Shown here piece by piece: positions 49,564 through 59,362 of a stretch of 64,000 bases of DNA (position 1 is its first letter; each line of letters starts with the position of its first letter). Source of the DNA: Aquimonas sp. (lineage in GTDB: Bacteria; Pseudomonadota; Gammaproteobacteria; Xanthomonadales; Xanthomonadaceae); contig JAKOMQ010000014.1 in the NCBI GenBank assembly GCA_022241605.1, positions 39,728-103,727 of the forward strand. Direction: 5' to 3'. Under the pieces are notes generated by a model. The model was not told the DNA's origin. It ran no database searches and saw only the letters and a list, made by a program, of their open reading frames with translations. The position numbers and the translations under genes are program-made.

Positions 49564-49595
49564 GCAGATCGCGTGCCAGATCCGTCATGAGCCCG
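49345..49595. repeat. 251-bp direct repeat, copy 2
   Basis: See 46209-46459. Confidence 0.95.
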
Positions 49596-50999
49596 CCCCC
49601 AGCCAGCGTTCCGTCCCCCGCAGTCAGCGCCATGGAATCCGGCCGCGCGGCGTGGCTGGTCGCGCTGGCGGCCGGCCTCGACGCGGCGGGGCTTCAAGCG
49701 CTTCAGCTGCGTCGCCTGCAGGCCCTGCTGCGCGAGGTGCGCGAACGCTCGGCCCTGCACCGGACACGGCTGCCGCCGCCGCTGCCGGCCGGCTGTCGCC
49801 TGGACGCGCAGCTGGCCGCGCTGCCGGTCTGCGGCCGCGCCGATCTGATGGCCGACTTCGAAGCCTGGCTGTGTCCGCCGGCGCCGGGCCGGGCCGAGGT
49901 CGCCGCCCTGCTGGCCGACCCGGATGGCCTCGGCAGCGGCCTGAGCGGCGGCGCTGCGGCCTGGGAGAGTTCGGGCACCCAGGGCCGGCCGGGCTGGTTC
50001 CTCGCGCCGCCGCAGGCGCTGGCGGTCTACGACGCGCTGGAGGCCCAACGCGGCGGCGGCCGGCTTGCCAGTCAGGTGCTGCTGCAGGGCGGCCGGCTGG
50101 CGCTGGCGGTGGCCACCGGCGGCCACTTCGCCAGCCGCGTCGCCTTCGCCCGCCAGCGGCAGTCCCTGCCCTGGCTGGGCGCGCAGCTGACCGAGATCAG
50201 CCTGATCCAGCCGCTGCCCGCGCTGCTGGCCGAACTGCAGTCCCTGCAGCCGCGACTGCTGGCGACCTATCCCAGCGCCGCCCTTGTGCTGGCGACGGAG
50301 CAGGCGGCCGGACGCCTGCAGCTGCGTCTGGAGGCCCTGCTGACCGGCGGCGAAACCCTGACCGAGGCGGAACGCAGCCATCTGCAGTGGGCGTTCGGCT
50401 GCCCGGTGCGCAACAGCTACGGCGCCTCCGAGTTCCTGTGCATCGCCAGCGACTGCAGTCACGGCCGGCTGCACCTGAACGCCGACTGGGTGCTGCTGGA
50501 ACCGGTGGATACGCGCCTGCGGCCGATGCCGCACGGCCGCTGGTCGGCGGCCTGCCTGCTCACGAATCTGGCCAATCCGCTGCAGCCGCTGCTGCGCTAT
50601 CGACTGGATGACCGCATCCGCTACACCGGCGAGGCCTGCCCCTGCGGCTCGGCCCTGCCGGTGATCGAGGTGCAGGGCCGCCGCGATGCGGTGCTGCAGC
50701 TGCAGGGCGCAGACGGCGAGCGGCAGGCGGTTCTGCCGCTGGCGCTGTCGACCGTGCTGGAGGAAGAGGCCGGCGTGTTCGACTTCGAGCTGGTGCAGCG
50801 CGGCCCGCGTCGCCTGCAGCTGCGGGTGTCCGCGCGCGGCGCGCAGGCTGAACAGGAACTCGCCCGCGGCCGTGCGGCGCTGCAGGCCTGGCTGAAGTCG
50901 CAGGGGCTGAGCGGCCTGCGCATCGAGGGCGCCAGCGGCTGCCGGCTGGGCCTGGGGCGCAGCGGCAAGCTGCGGCGGGTGCGGGTGGAGCGGAGCTGA
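49587..50999 (+). CDS. Phenylacetate-CoA ligase/AMP-dependent synthetase-like protein
   Basis: WESSGTQGRPGWFLAP, LLTGGETLTEAERSHLQWAFGCPVRNSYGASEFLCIA, LRYRLDDRIRYTGEACPCGSALPVIEVQGR. Confidence 0.85.
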   Translation: MSPPPASVPSPAVSAMESGRAAWLVALAAGLDAAGLQALQLRRLQALLREVRERSALHRTRLPPPLPAGCRLDAQLAALPVCGRADLMADFEAWLCPPAPGRAEVAALLADPDGLGSGLSGGAAAWESSGTQGRPGWFLAPPQALAVYDALEAQRGGGRLASQVLLQGGRLALAVATGGHFASRVAFARQRQSLPWLGAQLTEISLIQPLPALLAELQSLQPRLLATYPSAALVLATEQAAGRLQLRLEALLTGGETLTEAERSHLQWAFGCPVRNSYGASEFLCIASDCSHGRLHLNADWVLLEPVDTRLRPMPHGRWSAACLLTNLANPLQPLLRYRLDDRIRYTGEACPCGSALPVIEVQGRRDAVLQLQGADGERQAVLPLALSTVLEEEAGVFDFELVQRGPRRLQLRVSARGAQAEQELARGRAALQAWLKSQGLSGLRIEGASGCRLGLGRSGKLRRVRVERS

Positions 51000-51114
51000 A
51001 GCGGTCCGCCTCCGCAGCTGCCCGCAATCCGCCCGAACTGCCGCCCGAGCTTGCCCCATCGTCAGAGGAAGCTTGTCCTCGGCGCATCCCCGCGCCCAGC
51101 CCAAGAGCCTCCCC

Positions 51115-51432
51115 ATGAAGCGTTCGATCATTCTGACCTGCCTGTTCACCCTGGCCCTGGCCAGCACCCACGGCGATGCCCATGCCGCCCGCAAGGACTG
51201 CGACGCACTGCGCGCGGAGATCGCCACCCGCATCGAGTCCAACGGCGTGCGCTACTACCAGCTGCAGGTGGTGGAGCCGGACGCAGTCGACGTCGGCCGT
51301 ATCGTCGGCAGCTGCAACGGCGGCAGCCGGCGCATCGCCTACCAGCGCCTGCCGGGGCCGATGGAGGCCGAGCTGCCGACCTTCGCCGCCGCGCCGACGC
51401 CGCTGGAGACGCGGGCGCAGGACGAGATCTGA
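51115..51432 (+). CDS. DUF1161-like periplasmic protein
   Basis: Signal peptide; KDCDALRAEIATRIESNGVRYYQLQVVE...GRIVGSCNGGSRRIAYQR. Confidence 0.85.
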   Translation: MKRSIILTCLFTLALASTHGDAHAARKDCDALRAEIATRIESNGVRYYQLQVVEPDAVDVGRIVGSCNGGSRRIAYQRLPGPMEAELPTFAAAPTPLETRAQDEI

Positions 51433-51482
51433 AGCACCTGATCGAGGCCGCAGGCGCGCCTGCGCGATGCGAAAATGCCGGA

Positions 51483-52049
51483 ATGAACCCACCTGCCCCT
51501 CCCGCATCGGCCCGCTACGCGCTGCCCACCCCGCTCGGCAAGCTCTGGCTGTGCCTGCGCGAAGGTCAGCCGGTGGCGATCGACTGGGCCGACAACCGCG
51601 AGCGCCTGCAGCGCAATGCCGGCCCCGCTGGTCCAGCTGGCGCGGTCGAGGACGCCGCCGCCAGCGCCCTGCTGGAGCGCCTGCGCCGCTACTTCGAGGG
51701 CGCGCTGGACGCGCTTCAAGGCCTGCCTCTGCCGCCCGGCGGCAGCGCATTCCAGCGCGCGGTGTGGACAGCGACCGCGGCGATACCGGCAGGCGAGGTG
51801 CGCAGCTACGCCGGCTTGGCCGAGAGCTTGGGTCGCCCCGGCAGCGCCCGCGCGGTGGCCACCGCACTGGCCGCCAACCCCTGCCTGCTGTGGGTGCCCT
51901 GCCACCGCGTGGTCGGCAGCGACGGCCGACTGGCCGGCTACGCCGCCGGCGTGGAGCGCAAGCGCTGGCTGCTGGAGCACGAGGGACATCTGGCGCGGCT
52001 GGGCAGCGGGGCCTCGGCGCTCGGCAGCCGGGTGCAAGCGCCAGGCTAG
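51483..52049 (+). CDS. Methylated-DNA--protein-cysteine S-methyltransferase (Ogt type)
   Basis: FQRAVWTATAAIPAGEVRSYAGLAESLGRPGSARAVATALAANPCLLWVPCHRVVGSDGRLAGYAAG. Confidence 0.93.
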   Translation: MNPPAPPASARYALPTPLGKLWLCLREGQPVAIDWADNRERLQRNAGPAGPAGAVEDAAASALLERLRRYFEGALDALQGLPLPPGGSAFQRAVWTATAAIPAGEVRSYAGLAESLGRPGSARAVATALAANPCLLWVPCHRVVGSDGRLAGYAAGVERKRWLLEHEGHLARLGSGASALGSRVQAPG

Positions 52050-52165
52050 GGTAGTGATTCGCACTTGAGCGAACGCATCTGCGGCGACCTCGGCAAGGCT
52101 GTCAGCCTTGCTCCGCCACACAAATCCGCTGGCAGCGACTGTCCGCCAAGCACCAGTCACTGCAC
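52050..52165. repeat. MITE-like repeat family 2, copy 2 (inverted relative to copy 1)
   Basis: gtgattcgcacttgagcgaacgcatctgcggcgacctcggcaaggctgtcag...cacacaaatccgctggcagcgactgtccgccaagcaccagtcac. Confidence 0.65.
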
Positions 52166-52178
52166 TGGCGGCGACTGC

Positions 52179-53660
52179 TCACCCCACCAAACCACTCGCC
52201 AGCAGGCCCCACAGCAGGCCGCCCGCCAGCGCCAGATACAACAGGCACACCGGCAGGGTGCGGCGAATGATCTCGGCCTCGCGGCCGGCCAGGCCGACCG
52301 TGGCAGCGCCCGCCACCACGTTGTGCGGGCAGATGATGTTGCCGACCGCAGCCCCCAGGGTCTGCCCCGCCAGCAGCCAGGCCGGCGGCAGGCCAAGGCC
52401 TTGGGCGGTGCCGGCCTGCAGGCTGGAAAACAGCACGTTGGAAGCCGTCGCCGAGCCGGTGACGAAGCTGCCCAGCGCGCCCAGCGCCGGCGCCAGCAGC
52501 GGCCAGGCCGCCCCCAGTCCGAGCACCGCGGCCTGCTGCAGCGCCGCCACCATGCCGGCGTCCAGCATCAGCCGCGACAGCAGCAGCATCACCAGCAAAG
52601 CCAGCGCGACCGGCCGCAGCAGGCGCGCCGATTCCAGCAGCGCCACGCGCAAGGGTGCACCGGCGCGCCGCTGCAGCAGGGCGGTGCCGAGCAGGGCCAG
52701 CATCATCAGGGTGCCGGGGTGCTGCAGCAGCGCGATACGGCCTCGGTAGCGCCCGGCCCATTCCCAGGCCAGCACGCCGGCCTCGCCCAGCGGCAGCAGG
52801 CGGCTGGTCGCCACCAGCAGGATCAGCAGCAGGTAGGGCAGCAGGGCCGGCAGCAGTCGACCCGGCAGGCCAGCCACCGCCGGTAGTGGCGGCCCCAAGC
52901 GCACGGCCGCCAGCAGCAGGCCGATCGCCATCAGCGCGGCGCCGAAGCTGCCCAGGGCCGGGCCGGCCAGCCACACCAGCAGCAGGCTGGACAGCAGGAA
53001 CCCATAGCCCGCCAGCAGCAGCCAGCCCAGCGGCAGCCGCACGCCCTCGACGGCCAGCAGGCGCCGGAATCCGAACAGCAGCACCGCGCCCAGCGCCAGC
53101 TGCAGGCTGGCCGCGGGCACCGCGATGTGCGCGGCCGGCAGCCCGGTCAGCGCAGCCTGCGCCAGCACCGGCGTGCCGAGTGCGCCGAAGGCGACCGCAC
53201 CGGCGTGGCCGACCAGGGCCAGCGCCACCGCCGGCACCGGCCGCACGCCCAGCCCAACCAGCAGGGGTGCGGCCAGCGCCACCGGCGTGCCGAAGCCAGC
53301 CGCGCCCTCCAGGAACAGGGCCAGCAGCAGGCCCACCAGCAGCAGCGGCAGCGCGCCGCCGCCAACCAGCGCCGGCAGATCGGTGCGCAGGCGCTCGAAG
53401 GCGCCGCTGGCCAGCTGATAGCGATACAGCGCCAGCGCCGGCCACAGGATCCAAAGAATCCCCAGCGCGAGGAACCCGGCCTCGGCGCCGATGCCGACTG
53501 CAGCCACCGGCAGGCCCAGTTCAGCGCCTGGCGCGAATGCGCCTATCGCCAGCAGCACGCACAGCCCCAGCCCGGCGCCGCCGGCGCGCAGCGCGGACCA
53601 GCCCAGGCCCAGCATCAGCCCGAGCACGGCGAGAATGGGCAGGGCCGCAAGCAGGGCCAT
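52179..53660 (-). CDS. L-lactate permease family transporter
   Basis: LEGAAGFGTPVALAAPLLVGLG, GSFVTGSATASNVLFSSLQAGTAQGLGLPPAWLLAGQTLGAAVGNIICPHNVV. Confidence 0.93.
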   Translation of the reverse strand: MALLAALPILAVLGLMLGLGWSALRAGGAGLGLCVLLAIGAFAPGAELGLPVAAVGIGAEAGFLALGILWILWPALALYRYQLASGAFERLRTDLPALVGGGALPLLLVGLLLALFLEGAAGFGTPVALAAPLLVGLGVRPVPAVALALVGHAGAVAFGALGTPVLAQAALTGLPAAHIAVPAASLQLALGAVLLFGFRRLLAVEGVRLPLGWLLLAGYGFLLSSLLLVWLAGPALGSFGAALMAIGLLLAAVRLGPPLPAVAGLPGRLLPALLPYLLLILLVATSRLLPLGEAGVLAWEWAGRYRGRIALLQHPGTLMMLALLGTALLQRRAGAPLRVALLESARLLRPVALALLVMLLLSRLMLDAGMVAALQQAAVLGLGAAWPLLAPALGALGSFVTGSATASNVLFSSLQAGTAQGLGLPPAWLLAGQTLGAAVGNIICPHNVVAGAATVGLAGREAEIIRRTLPVCLLYLALAGGLLWGLLASGLVG

Positions 53661-53722
53661 GTTCGGCCGCGCCTAGGCCGGCACCGCGGCGCTCACCCAC
53701 CCCTGCCCGCTGCAGCCCGCCA

Positions 53723-54727
53723 TCAGGCCAACCGCTCCACCGATACCGCATGCCGCGGCGCACCGTCGGCGGCAAAAGCCAGCACGTTGTCGACCGTGGT
53801 TTCGGCGATGGCGCGCAGGGCATCTTCGGTGAAAAAGGCTTGGTGGCCGGTCACCAGCACGTTGGGGAAGGTCAGCAGGCGCGCGAACACGTCGTCCTGG
53901 ATCACCTCGTCAGAGAGGTCGCGGAAGAACAGGTCGCCCTCCTCCTCGTAGACGTCGATGGCCAGGCTGCCCAAGTGCCCGCTTTTCAGCGCCGCGATCA
54001 CCGCGCGCGTATCCACCACGGCGCCGCGGCTGGTGTTGACCAGCATCGCGCCCGGCTTCATCCGCGCCAGCGCCTCGGCGTCGATCAGGTGGCGGGTGGC
54101 CGGGGTCAGCGGGCAGTGCAGGCTGATCACGTCGCTCTCAGCCAGCAGCTGCGGCAGGGCGACGTACTGCACGCCCAGCGCGAGGCAGCGCGGGTTGGGC
54201 TGCGGATCCAGCGCCAGCACACGGCTGCCGAAGCCGTGCAGGATGCGGCAGAAGCACTCGCCGATGCGGCCGGTGCCGACCACGCCGACCGTGCGACCGT
54301 GCAGGTCGAAGCCCATCAAACCCTCCAGCGCGAAGTTGCCCTCGCGGACGCGGGCATGCGCTCGGTGGATGCGGCGGTTGAGGGTCAGCAGCAGCGCCAC
54401 GGCGTGCTCGGCCACCGCATGCGGGGAGTATTCCGGCACCCGGCCAACAGCGATGCCGAGCTCCGCCGCGGCCTCCAGATCGACATTGTTGAAGCCGGCG
54501 CAGCGCAGCACCACCAGGCGCACGCCCAGTGCCTTGAGCTGGGCCAGGATGGCGGCATCGACGCGGTCGTTGACGAACACGCAAACCGCGTCGGCGCCGG
54601 CTGCGGCCGGGGCGGTGGCGGCGTCCAGTGCCGCCTCGGTGAAGCTCAGCCGCAGCGCGTGGCCGCTGGCAGCGCGCTCCAGGCTGCGACGGTCATACGG
54701 GCGGGTGCTGAAGACGAGGACGTGCAT
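53723..54727 (-). CDS. ldhA: D-lactate dehydrogenase (2-hydroxyacid dehydrogenase)
   Basis: [59 protein letters not shown]. Confidence 0.92.
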   Translation of the reverse strand: MHVLVFSTRPYDRRSLERAASGHALRLSFTEAALDAATAPAAAGADAVCVFVNDRVDAAILAQLKALGVRLVVLRCAGFNNVDLEAAAELGIAVGRVPEYSPHAVAEHAVALLLTLNRRIHRAHARVREGNFALEGLMGFDLHGRTVGVVGTGRIGECFCRILHGFGSRVLALDPQPNPRCLALGVQYVALPQLLAESDVISLHCPLTPATRHLIDAEALARMKPGAMLVNTSRGAVVDTRAVIAALKSGHLGSLAIDVYEEEGDLFFRDLSDEVIQDDVFARLLTFPNVLVTGHQAFFTEDALRAIAETTVDNVLAFAADGAPRHAVSVERLA

Positions 54728-54780
54728 GGCATTCCTTCGGGTCGCAGTCGCCGTGGCCGGCCACCGCGCGGAGCGGGTTC

Positions 54781-55485
54781 TCAGCTGCGGCCGGCGACGG
54801 CGGCATCCGAGACATGGGGGTTGCTCTGGCGCTCGCGGCCCAGGGTGGAGATCGGCCCGTGCCCGGGCACGAACTGCACGGCGTCGCCGAGCACGAACAA
54901 GCGCTCGCGGATCGAGCGGATCAGGTCGGCGTGGTTGCCGCGCGGAAAGTCGGTACGGCCGATGCTACCGGCAAAGAGCACGTCGCCGACGAAGGCGAGC
55001 CCCACCTCGCGCAGGAAGAACACGACGTGGCCGGGCGTGTGGCCGGGGCAGTGCAGCACCTCCAGCTCCAGCGCGCCCACCTGCACGCGCTCACCGTGCG
55101 CCAGCCAGCGCGAGGGCGTGAACACCTGCGCCGGCGGAAAGCCGTACTCGGCCGCACGCGTCGGCAGCTGCTGGATCCAGAAATCATCGTCCGGGTGCGG
55201 ACCCTCCACCGGCACTCCCAGGCGCTGCTGCAGCTCGGCGACCCCCTAGCAGTGGTCCAGATGACCGTGCGTCACCAAAACCTTTTCCAGCGTCGCACCG
55301 TGGCGGGCGACGGCCGCCAGCAGCCTGTCCACCTCGCCGCCCGGATCGACCAGGGCGGCCTTCTTGGTGCGCTGGCAGACGATCAGCGAGCAGTTCTGCT
55401 GGAAGGGCGTGACCGGCAGGATCTCGACCGCAACGGGTGGCGCGCTCATGTCGGAACCTGGAGGACGGCAACGGCAGTGACGCAT
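54781..55485 (-). pseudogene. MBL-fold hydrolase (glyoxalase II-like) interrupted by an in-frame TAG
   Basis: N-half ...VLVTHGHLDHC* (55246-55485) and C-half GVAELQQRLGVPVEGP...CPGHTPGHVVFFL...[14 protein letters not shown] (54781-55215) are in the same frame. Confidence 0.8.
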
Positions 55486-55760
55486 CCATCAGTCACTTCG
55501 GCGCGGCTCGCAGGGGGGCAGGGTTTGTCATGCATGCAAGCATGATCCCGTCCCCTCGCCGCGCCGGGCAAGCCCGGTGCGGCGTTTGCCAAGCTCGGCG
55601 TGGCTGAATGCGGGCGCGGCTGTACGCGCAGGGGCTGCTCAGGGAGGGGTTTGCGTGGGGAGCTGACAGCGAGCGCGGCGAGCGGGGCGGCTCAAAAGAC
55701 CTATGAACTCCTGCATCAGGTGCTACCAAGCGAGGCCGAAGCCCGAGCTTTGCCCCCTCA

Positions 55761-56132
55761 TCACCCGGGCGCAGATTCCGCAATCAGCACTTCGGCCGGG
55801 ATGCCAAGCCCATGGTGCAGTCTGCGAATCATCGCCAGCGTCAGCGGACGCTTGCGGTTCAACACTTCGTAAACCCGATTGCTCTTGCCGATGAGCGGTT
55901 CCAGATCCTTGACGGACAGGCCGCTCTGCTCCATGCGGAACTTGATGGCTTCCACCGGATCCGGTGGGGCGATGGGGCAGTGTCGGGCTTCCCAGGCCTG
56001 CACCAGCGTGGCGAGGATGTCGAGGCGATCGCCTTCCGGGGTTCCCAGGTCGGGGTCGGACTCCATCAAGGCAGAGATGTCCTTGAGGGCGGCCTTGTAG
56101 TCTGCTTCGGTGCGGATGGGGTGGATGTCCAT
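55761..56132 (-). CDS. HigA-type antitoxin (XRE HTH)
   Basis: DPVEAIKFRMEQSGLSVKDLEPLIGKSNRVYEVLNRKRPLTLAMIRRLHHGLGIPAEVLI. Confidence 0.9.
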   Translation of the reverse strand: MDIHPIRTEADYKAALKDISALMESDPDLGTPEGDRLDILATLVQAWEARHCPIAPPDPVEAIKFRMEQSGLSVKDLEPLIGKSNRVYEVLNRKRPLTLAMIRRLHHGLGIPAEVLIAESAPG

Positions 56133-56148
56133 GCTGTGCTCCGGCCGC

Positions 56149-56451
56149 TCAGGCCATTTCTACGGTTGTCGCATCGATCGCGTCGTAGGCCTTGTGCGTG
56201 CCGACGAACTTCACGTAGACGATCTGCAATCTGTAGGCAATCGCGACGATCAATCGATAGTCATTGCCCTTGATGTTGAAGACCACGCGGCGGTTCTTCA
56301 GCACACTGGCGCTGCAGTAGTGCGCCTTGATATCGGCGGGCTGGGTCCAGGATGCATGCGTGGCTTCCTCGTACCAGGCCTTCAGTGGCTGCTCGGCATC
56401 CGGGTGCTGTTCCCAGAAGGTTCGCAGCGTGGAGACGGCAATGACGCGCAT
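56149..56451 (-). CDS. HigB-type mRNA interferase toxin
   Basis: MRVIAVSTLRTFWEQHPDAEQPLKAWYEEA...NRRVVFNIKGNDYRLIVAIAYRLQIVYVKFVGTHKAYDAID. Confidence 0.92.
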   Translation of the reverse strand: MRVIAVSTLRTFWEQHPDAEQPLKAWYEEATHASWTQPADIKAHYCSASVLKNRRVVFNIKGNDYRLIVAIAYRLQIVYVKFVGTHKAYDAIDATTVEMA

Positions 56452-56499
56452 GGGCCGAAGTATGGTCCCGTACTGGGACTCTCGCAATAGAGCCCCGGA

Positions 56500-56757
56500 T
56501 CAGAGTGCGTTTGCATTCGCCTGATGCGCTGACTTCCGAGGCCGGCCGATCTTTGCAGGCACCGCTCGGTGCTGCAGTTGCTCCTCGATCCTCTGTCGGA
56601 AGCGCTCCGTCCCAAAGGCGAGTTGGCACTGCAGGCGTCGCCTCGTCTTGTCGACTTCCTCCGGTGTGATGGCCGATTGGACCCAGTCGCGGTAGAGGCG
56701 TTGGCGCGCCATGTCTTCGGCATGCAGCGCCACGAAGAATGGGGTGAGGTTCATCAA
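56500..56757 (-). pseudogene. Possible C-terminal remnant of a REP-associated (TnpA_REP) transposase
   Basis: ARQRLYRDWVQSAI...AFGTERFRQRIEEQLQHRAVPAKIGRPRK resembles RAYT C-terminal tails; catalytic domain absent. Confidence 0.45.
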
Positions 56758-57224
56758 CTGCGGGGGAGAAAATCAACCTGGCCCATTCTCCCGTGGGGAT
56801 CCCCCTGCTCGATCGCCCGCTCGTGCTCGATGACATCGCTGCCGAAGCTCAAGCGCTTGGCGATCGGGCTGCCCGGATCGATGACCCGCCAGAACGGTGG
56901 CACTGCGTCCCGCGGCGCTCCGGAGCACAGGTCTTCCCACGCCGATTCGGCGATCACCCGCAGGTAGATCGCCGTGGTCACGGGGCAGGTCGCGTCGGCG
57001 CGATGCCGCCGAGCCAGCTCATTACGCAAGCGAACGAGGTTTCGCGTCTCCCCGACGGGAATCGCCATCAGGTACCGCGCCAGGATCTCCGGGCTGGCGA
57101 TGAGCAGGCGACTGCCGGCGCGAATGCCGGCGAAGTCCGCTTCGGTGCTCACCACGTGGGCCGGCTTCGCCTTGGCGATGCGGGCTTTCCACGACACGGG
57201 TTTGCTCTTCCTGCGCTCAGCCAT
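56754..57224 (-). CDS. Conserved hypothetical protein; C-terminal half resembles an alkyltransferase-like (MGMT/ATL) wHTH with PFWRV in place of PCHRV
   Basis: IPVGETRNLVRLRNELARRHRADATCPVTTAIYLRVIAESAWEDL...PPFWRVIDPGSPIAKRL. Confidence 0.5.
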   Translation of the reverse strand: MAERRKSKPVSWKARIAKAKPAHVVSTEADFAGIRAGSRLLIASPEILARYLMAIPVGETRNLVRLRNELARRHRADATCPVTTAIYLRVIAESAWEDLCSGAPRDAVPPFWRVIDPGSPIAKRLSFGSDVIEHERAIEQGDPHGRMGQVDFLPRS

Positions 57225-57723
57225 TGGTCATCACTCTGCGGGACAGCTCAGCCTCGAGGTCATCAAACCACTCGGTGAGGAAAGCGTCAGGGTCGAAGAA
57301 CACACGGGCCATCAGCCGGGACCAAGGATGCCGGAGCGTGATTGACTCTTCCACGCGCAGGCGCAGGCCCTCGGGCGTCGAAGCCCATGTCGCCGTCCAC
57401 GTGCCGCGCAGGCCGCGGTCATCCTCAAAGACCAGCCGATAACCAGCGCTGGCCCGTTCTGTCCAGTGGAAGCGAAGCACCCGACCCTGTGCACCGATCT
57501 CGGCCCATCCGTCGCCGGACCTCTCGACGCGGGCCACGCCCCGACGCCAATGCGGCTGGTCCTCGACAGCGTCCAACACGTCGCGCAGCCTGGCCACATC
57601 GGTTGCCAGCAAGCGTTCTGCGGCATGGCGGGTCGTCTCTGGAAGGGCGCGCGCCATGAACCACAGCATGACGGGCACGAGGACGAGCAGGAGCAGCAGT
57701 GAGGAGGTGAGCATCAGTCGCAT
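57217..57723 (-). CDS. Hypothetical membrane-anchored SRPBCC-like protein
   Basis: N-terminal TM; pattern GWAEIGAQGRVLRFHW...FEDDRGLRGTWTATW; 8-nt overlap with neighbour. Confidence 0.55.
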   Translation of the reverse strand: MRLMLTSSLLLLLVLVPVMLWFMARALPETTRHAAERLLATDVARLRDVLDAVEDQPHWRRGVARVERSGDGWAEIGAQGRVLRFHWTERASAGYRLVFEDDRGLRGTWTATWASTPEGLRLRVEESITLRHPWSRLMARVFFDPDAFLTEWFDDLEAELSRRVMTNG

Positions 57724-58073
57724 CGGAACGGCAAGCGAAGGGAGGCGCTACACGCTGCCACGACGGCGGCCCCAGGCCCAATAATCGGAGGAATTCCCAA
57801 AGAGAATCATGGGCATGACGCGATTGCGCCCTCGCGTCGCAGACGGACCCGATGCACTCTGCGATGCGCGCGCCCTCACCTCCGCATCGCCCGCCAAACC
57901 AAACCTAAAGCGGGTTCAGAGTGCACTTCCCGCGGGCGCGTGGCTTGAGCAGGCGTCGTCGGTGGGGTATCAGACCCTGTGGGGGCGGACCCCTGTTCCG
58001 TTGAACCCGGTTGGCCCGCCTGCTCAGCGGCGTCGCCGCTTTCACATGGAAACCCCAGTAAAGGACTGCGAAA

Positions 58074-58793
58074 GTGGAAATCGGTGTACTGCTCGGCTTG
58101 GCCGGCCTGGCGCTGGTCGACAGCACCAGCCTTGGCACCCTGGTCATACCCGTTCTGGTGCTCGCGCATCCGCAGGTGCGCGCGGGCCGAGTGCTGCTGT
58201 ATCTGGCCACGATCTCGATCTTCTACTTCGGCTTGGGTGTGGCGCTGTTGTTGGGTGCCGGCGCGTTGGCAGGCGCGTGGGAAGGCTTGGACTCCAACCG
58301 ATCAGTGGATTGGATCAGGCTGCTTGTCGGTGCCGGCCTGCTGGCGGGGAGTTTCTGGCCGGAGACGCGCTGGGCCAAAGCTGCGCAGGCGCGGCGTGCC
58401 GCCGCGGGTGCCCCGAACCGATCCGGCCGGTGGGTTGGCGCACTGGTCGCCGAAGGCTCCCGAGCTGCAACGGTCGTCGGCGTGGCGCTGGCTGCGGGCT
58501 TGATCGAGGCGGCAAGCATGCTGCCCTATCTGGGCGCACTTGCCCTGATTGGCACCAGCGGGCTTGCGCTGCCTGGGCAGCTTGGCCTACTCGCAGCCTA
58601 CGTTCTCGTCATGGCCCTGCCGGGCCTGGTGCTGCTGGCCCTGCGGGTCATCGCCTACCAATGGCTTGCGCCGCGCCTTGAGCGCCTGTCCGTTTGGCTC
58701 GAACGCACCGCAGGCGAAGCCATCTGGTGGCTGATCGGCCTGCTGGGCCTCTGGCTGCTGGTGGACGCCATCGGTCGCCTGGGGGTGTTCTGA
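58074..58793 (+). CDS. GAP family (Sap) integral membrane protein
   Basis: GLAGLALVDSTSLGTLVIPVLVLAHP; six hydrophobic segments. Confidence 0.8.
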   Translation: MEIGVLLGLAGLALVDSTSLGTLVIPVLVLAHPQVRAGRVLLYLATISIFYFGLGVALLLGAGALAGAWEGLDSNRSVDWIRLLVGAGLLAGSFWPETRWAKAAQARRAAAGAPNRSGRWVGALVAEGSRAATVVGVALAAGLIEAASMLPYLGALALIGTSGLALPGQLGLLAAYVLVMALPGLVLLALRVIAYQWLAPRLERLSVWLERTAGEAIWWLIGLLGLWLLVDAIGRLGVF

Positions 58794-58874
58794 TCGGCAG
58801 GGACGAGCTCCGGCGCACTAAGGGGTCACTGGAATCACAGGGACAGCGCAGGGAGTACAGGATCAGCTCCAGCC

Positions 58875-59108
58875 TTGAAGCACCTGACGCCAGAATCCAA
58901 GGCGACCACGGAGATCGCGCGGCGCATCCGGGCCAGCGCGCTCAAGCTGGAGTCATTTCGCTACATCGGTCGTCCCGGTGACAATCTGAAGACACGGGAA
59001 TGGCGCGTGCAGCGAACGCCCTATCCGGTGGTGCACCGCCTGAGCGACGAGCTGATCGAGATCGTTCGGGTCTGGCACGACAAGCGCTACCCGCAGCTCA
59101 TGCGGTAG
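58875..59108 (+). pseudogene. 5'-truncated ParE/RelE-family toxin
   Basis: TTEIARRIRASALKLESFRYIGRPGDNLKTREWRVQRTPYPVVHRLSDELIEIVRVWHDKRYPQLMR parallels the intact copy at 62752-63036 but lacks its N-terminal helix. Confidence 0.85.
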
Positions 59109-59362
59109 CGGGTGAAGCGCCCGCGAGGGTCATGCTGCGGCGGCAGTCGTGCTCCCAGCGCCGTACGACCTTGGCCCTCGCTGGTGAGAGTCTGGCTCCG
59201 CTCGAACGCCCTTGGCTCCTGCTTAGCAAATGCCTGTATCCGCTTTCGCGGGGGGCGAAGACTGGGTACAGGGTCATCAACTATGGGGAGAAAGTGCACC
59301 TGACCCCGTTCCCGAGCTGTCGGCGCGCCCCAGCTTGACGCCCGATGCACACACGCGTAGAA

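Noticed and set aside
49560-51242. 560-aa minus-strand ORF opposite the PaaK-like gene
   Set aside because: Gln/Arg/Ala-rich antisense ORF without motifs.
52655-55249. 864-aa plus-strand Pro/Ala/Arg-rich ORF
   Set aside because: Antisense to lldP/ldhA; composition artefact.
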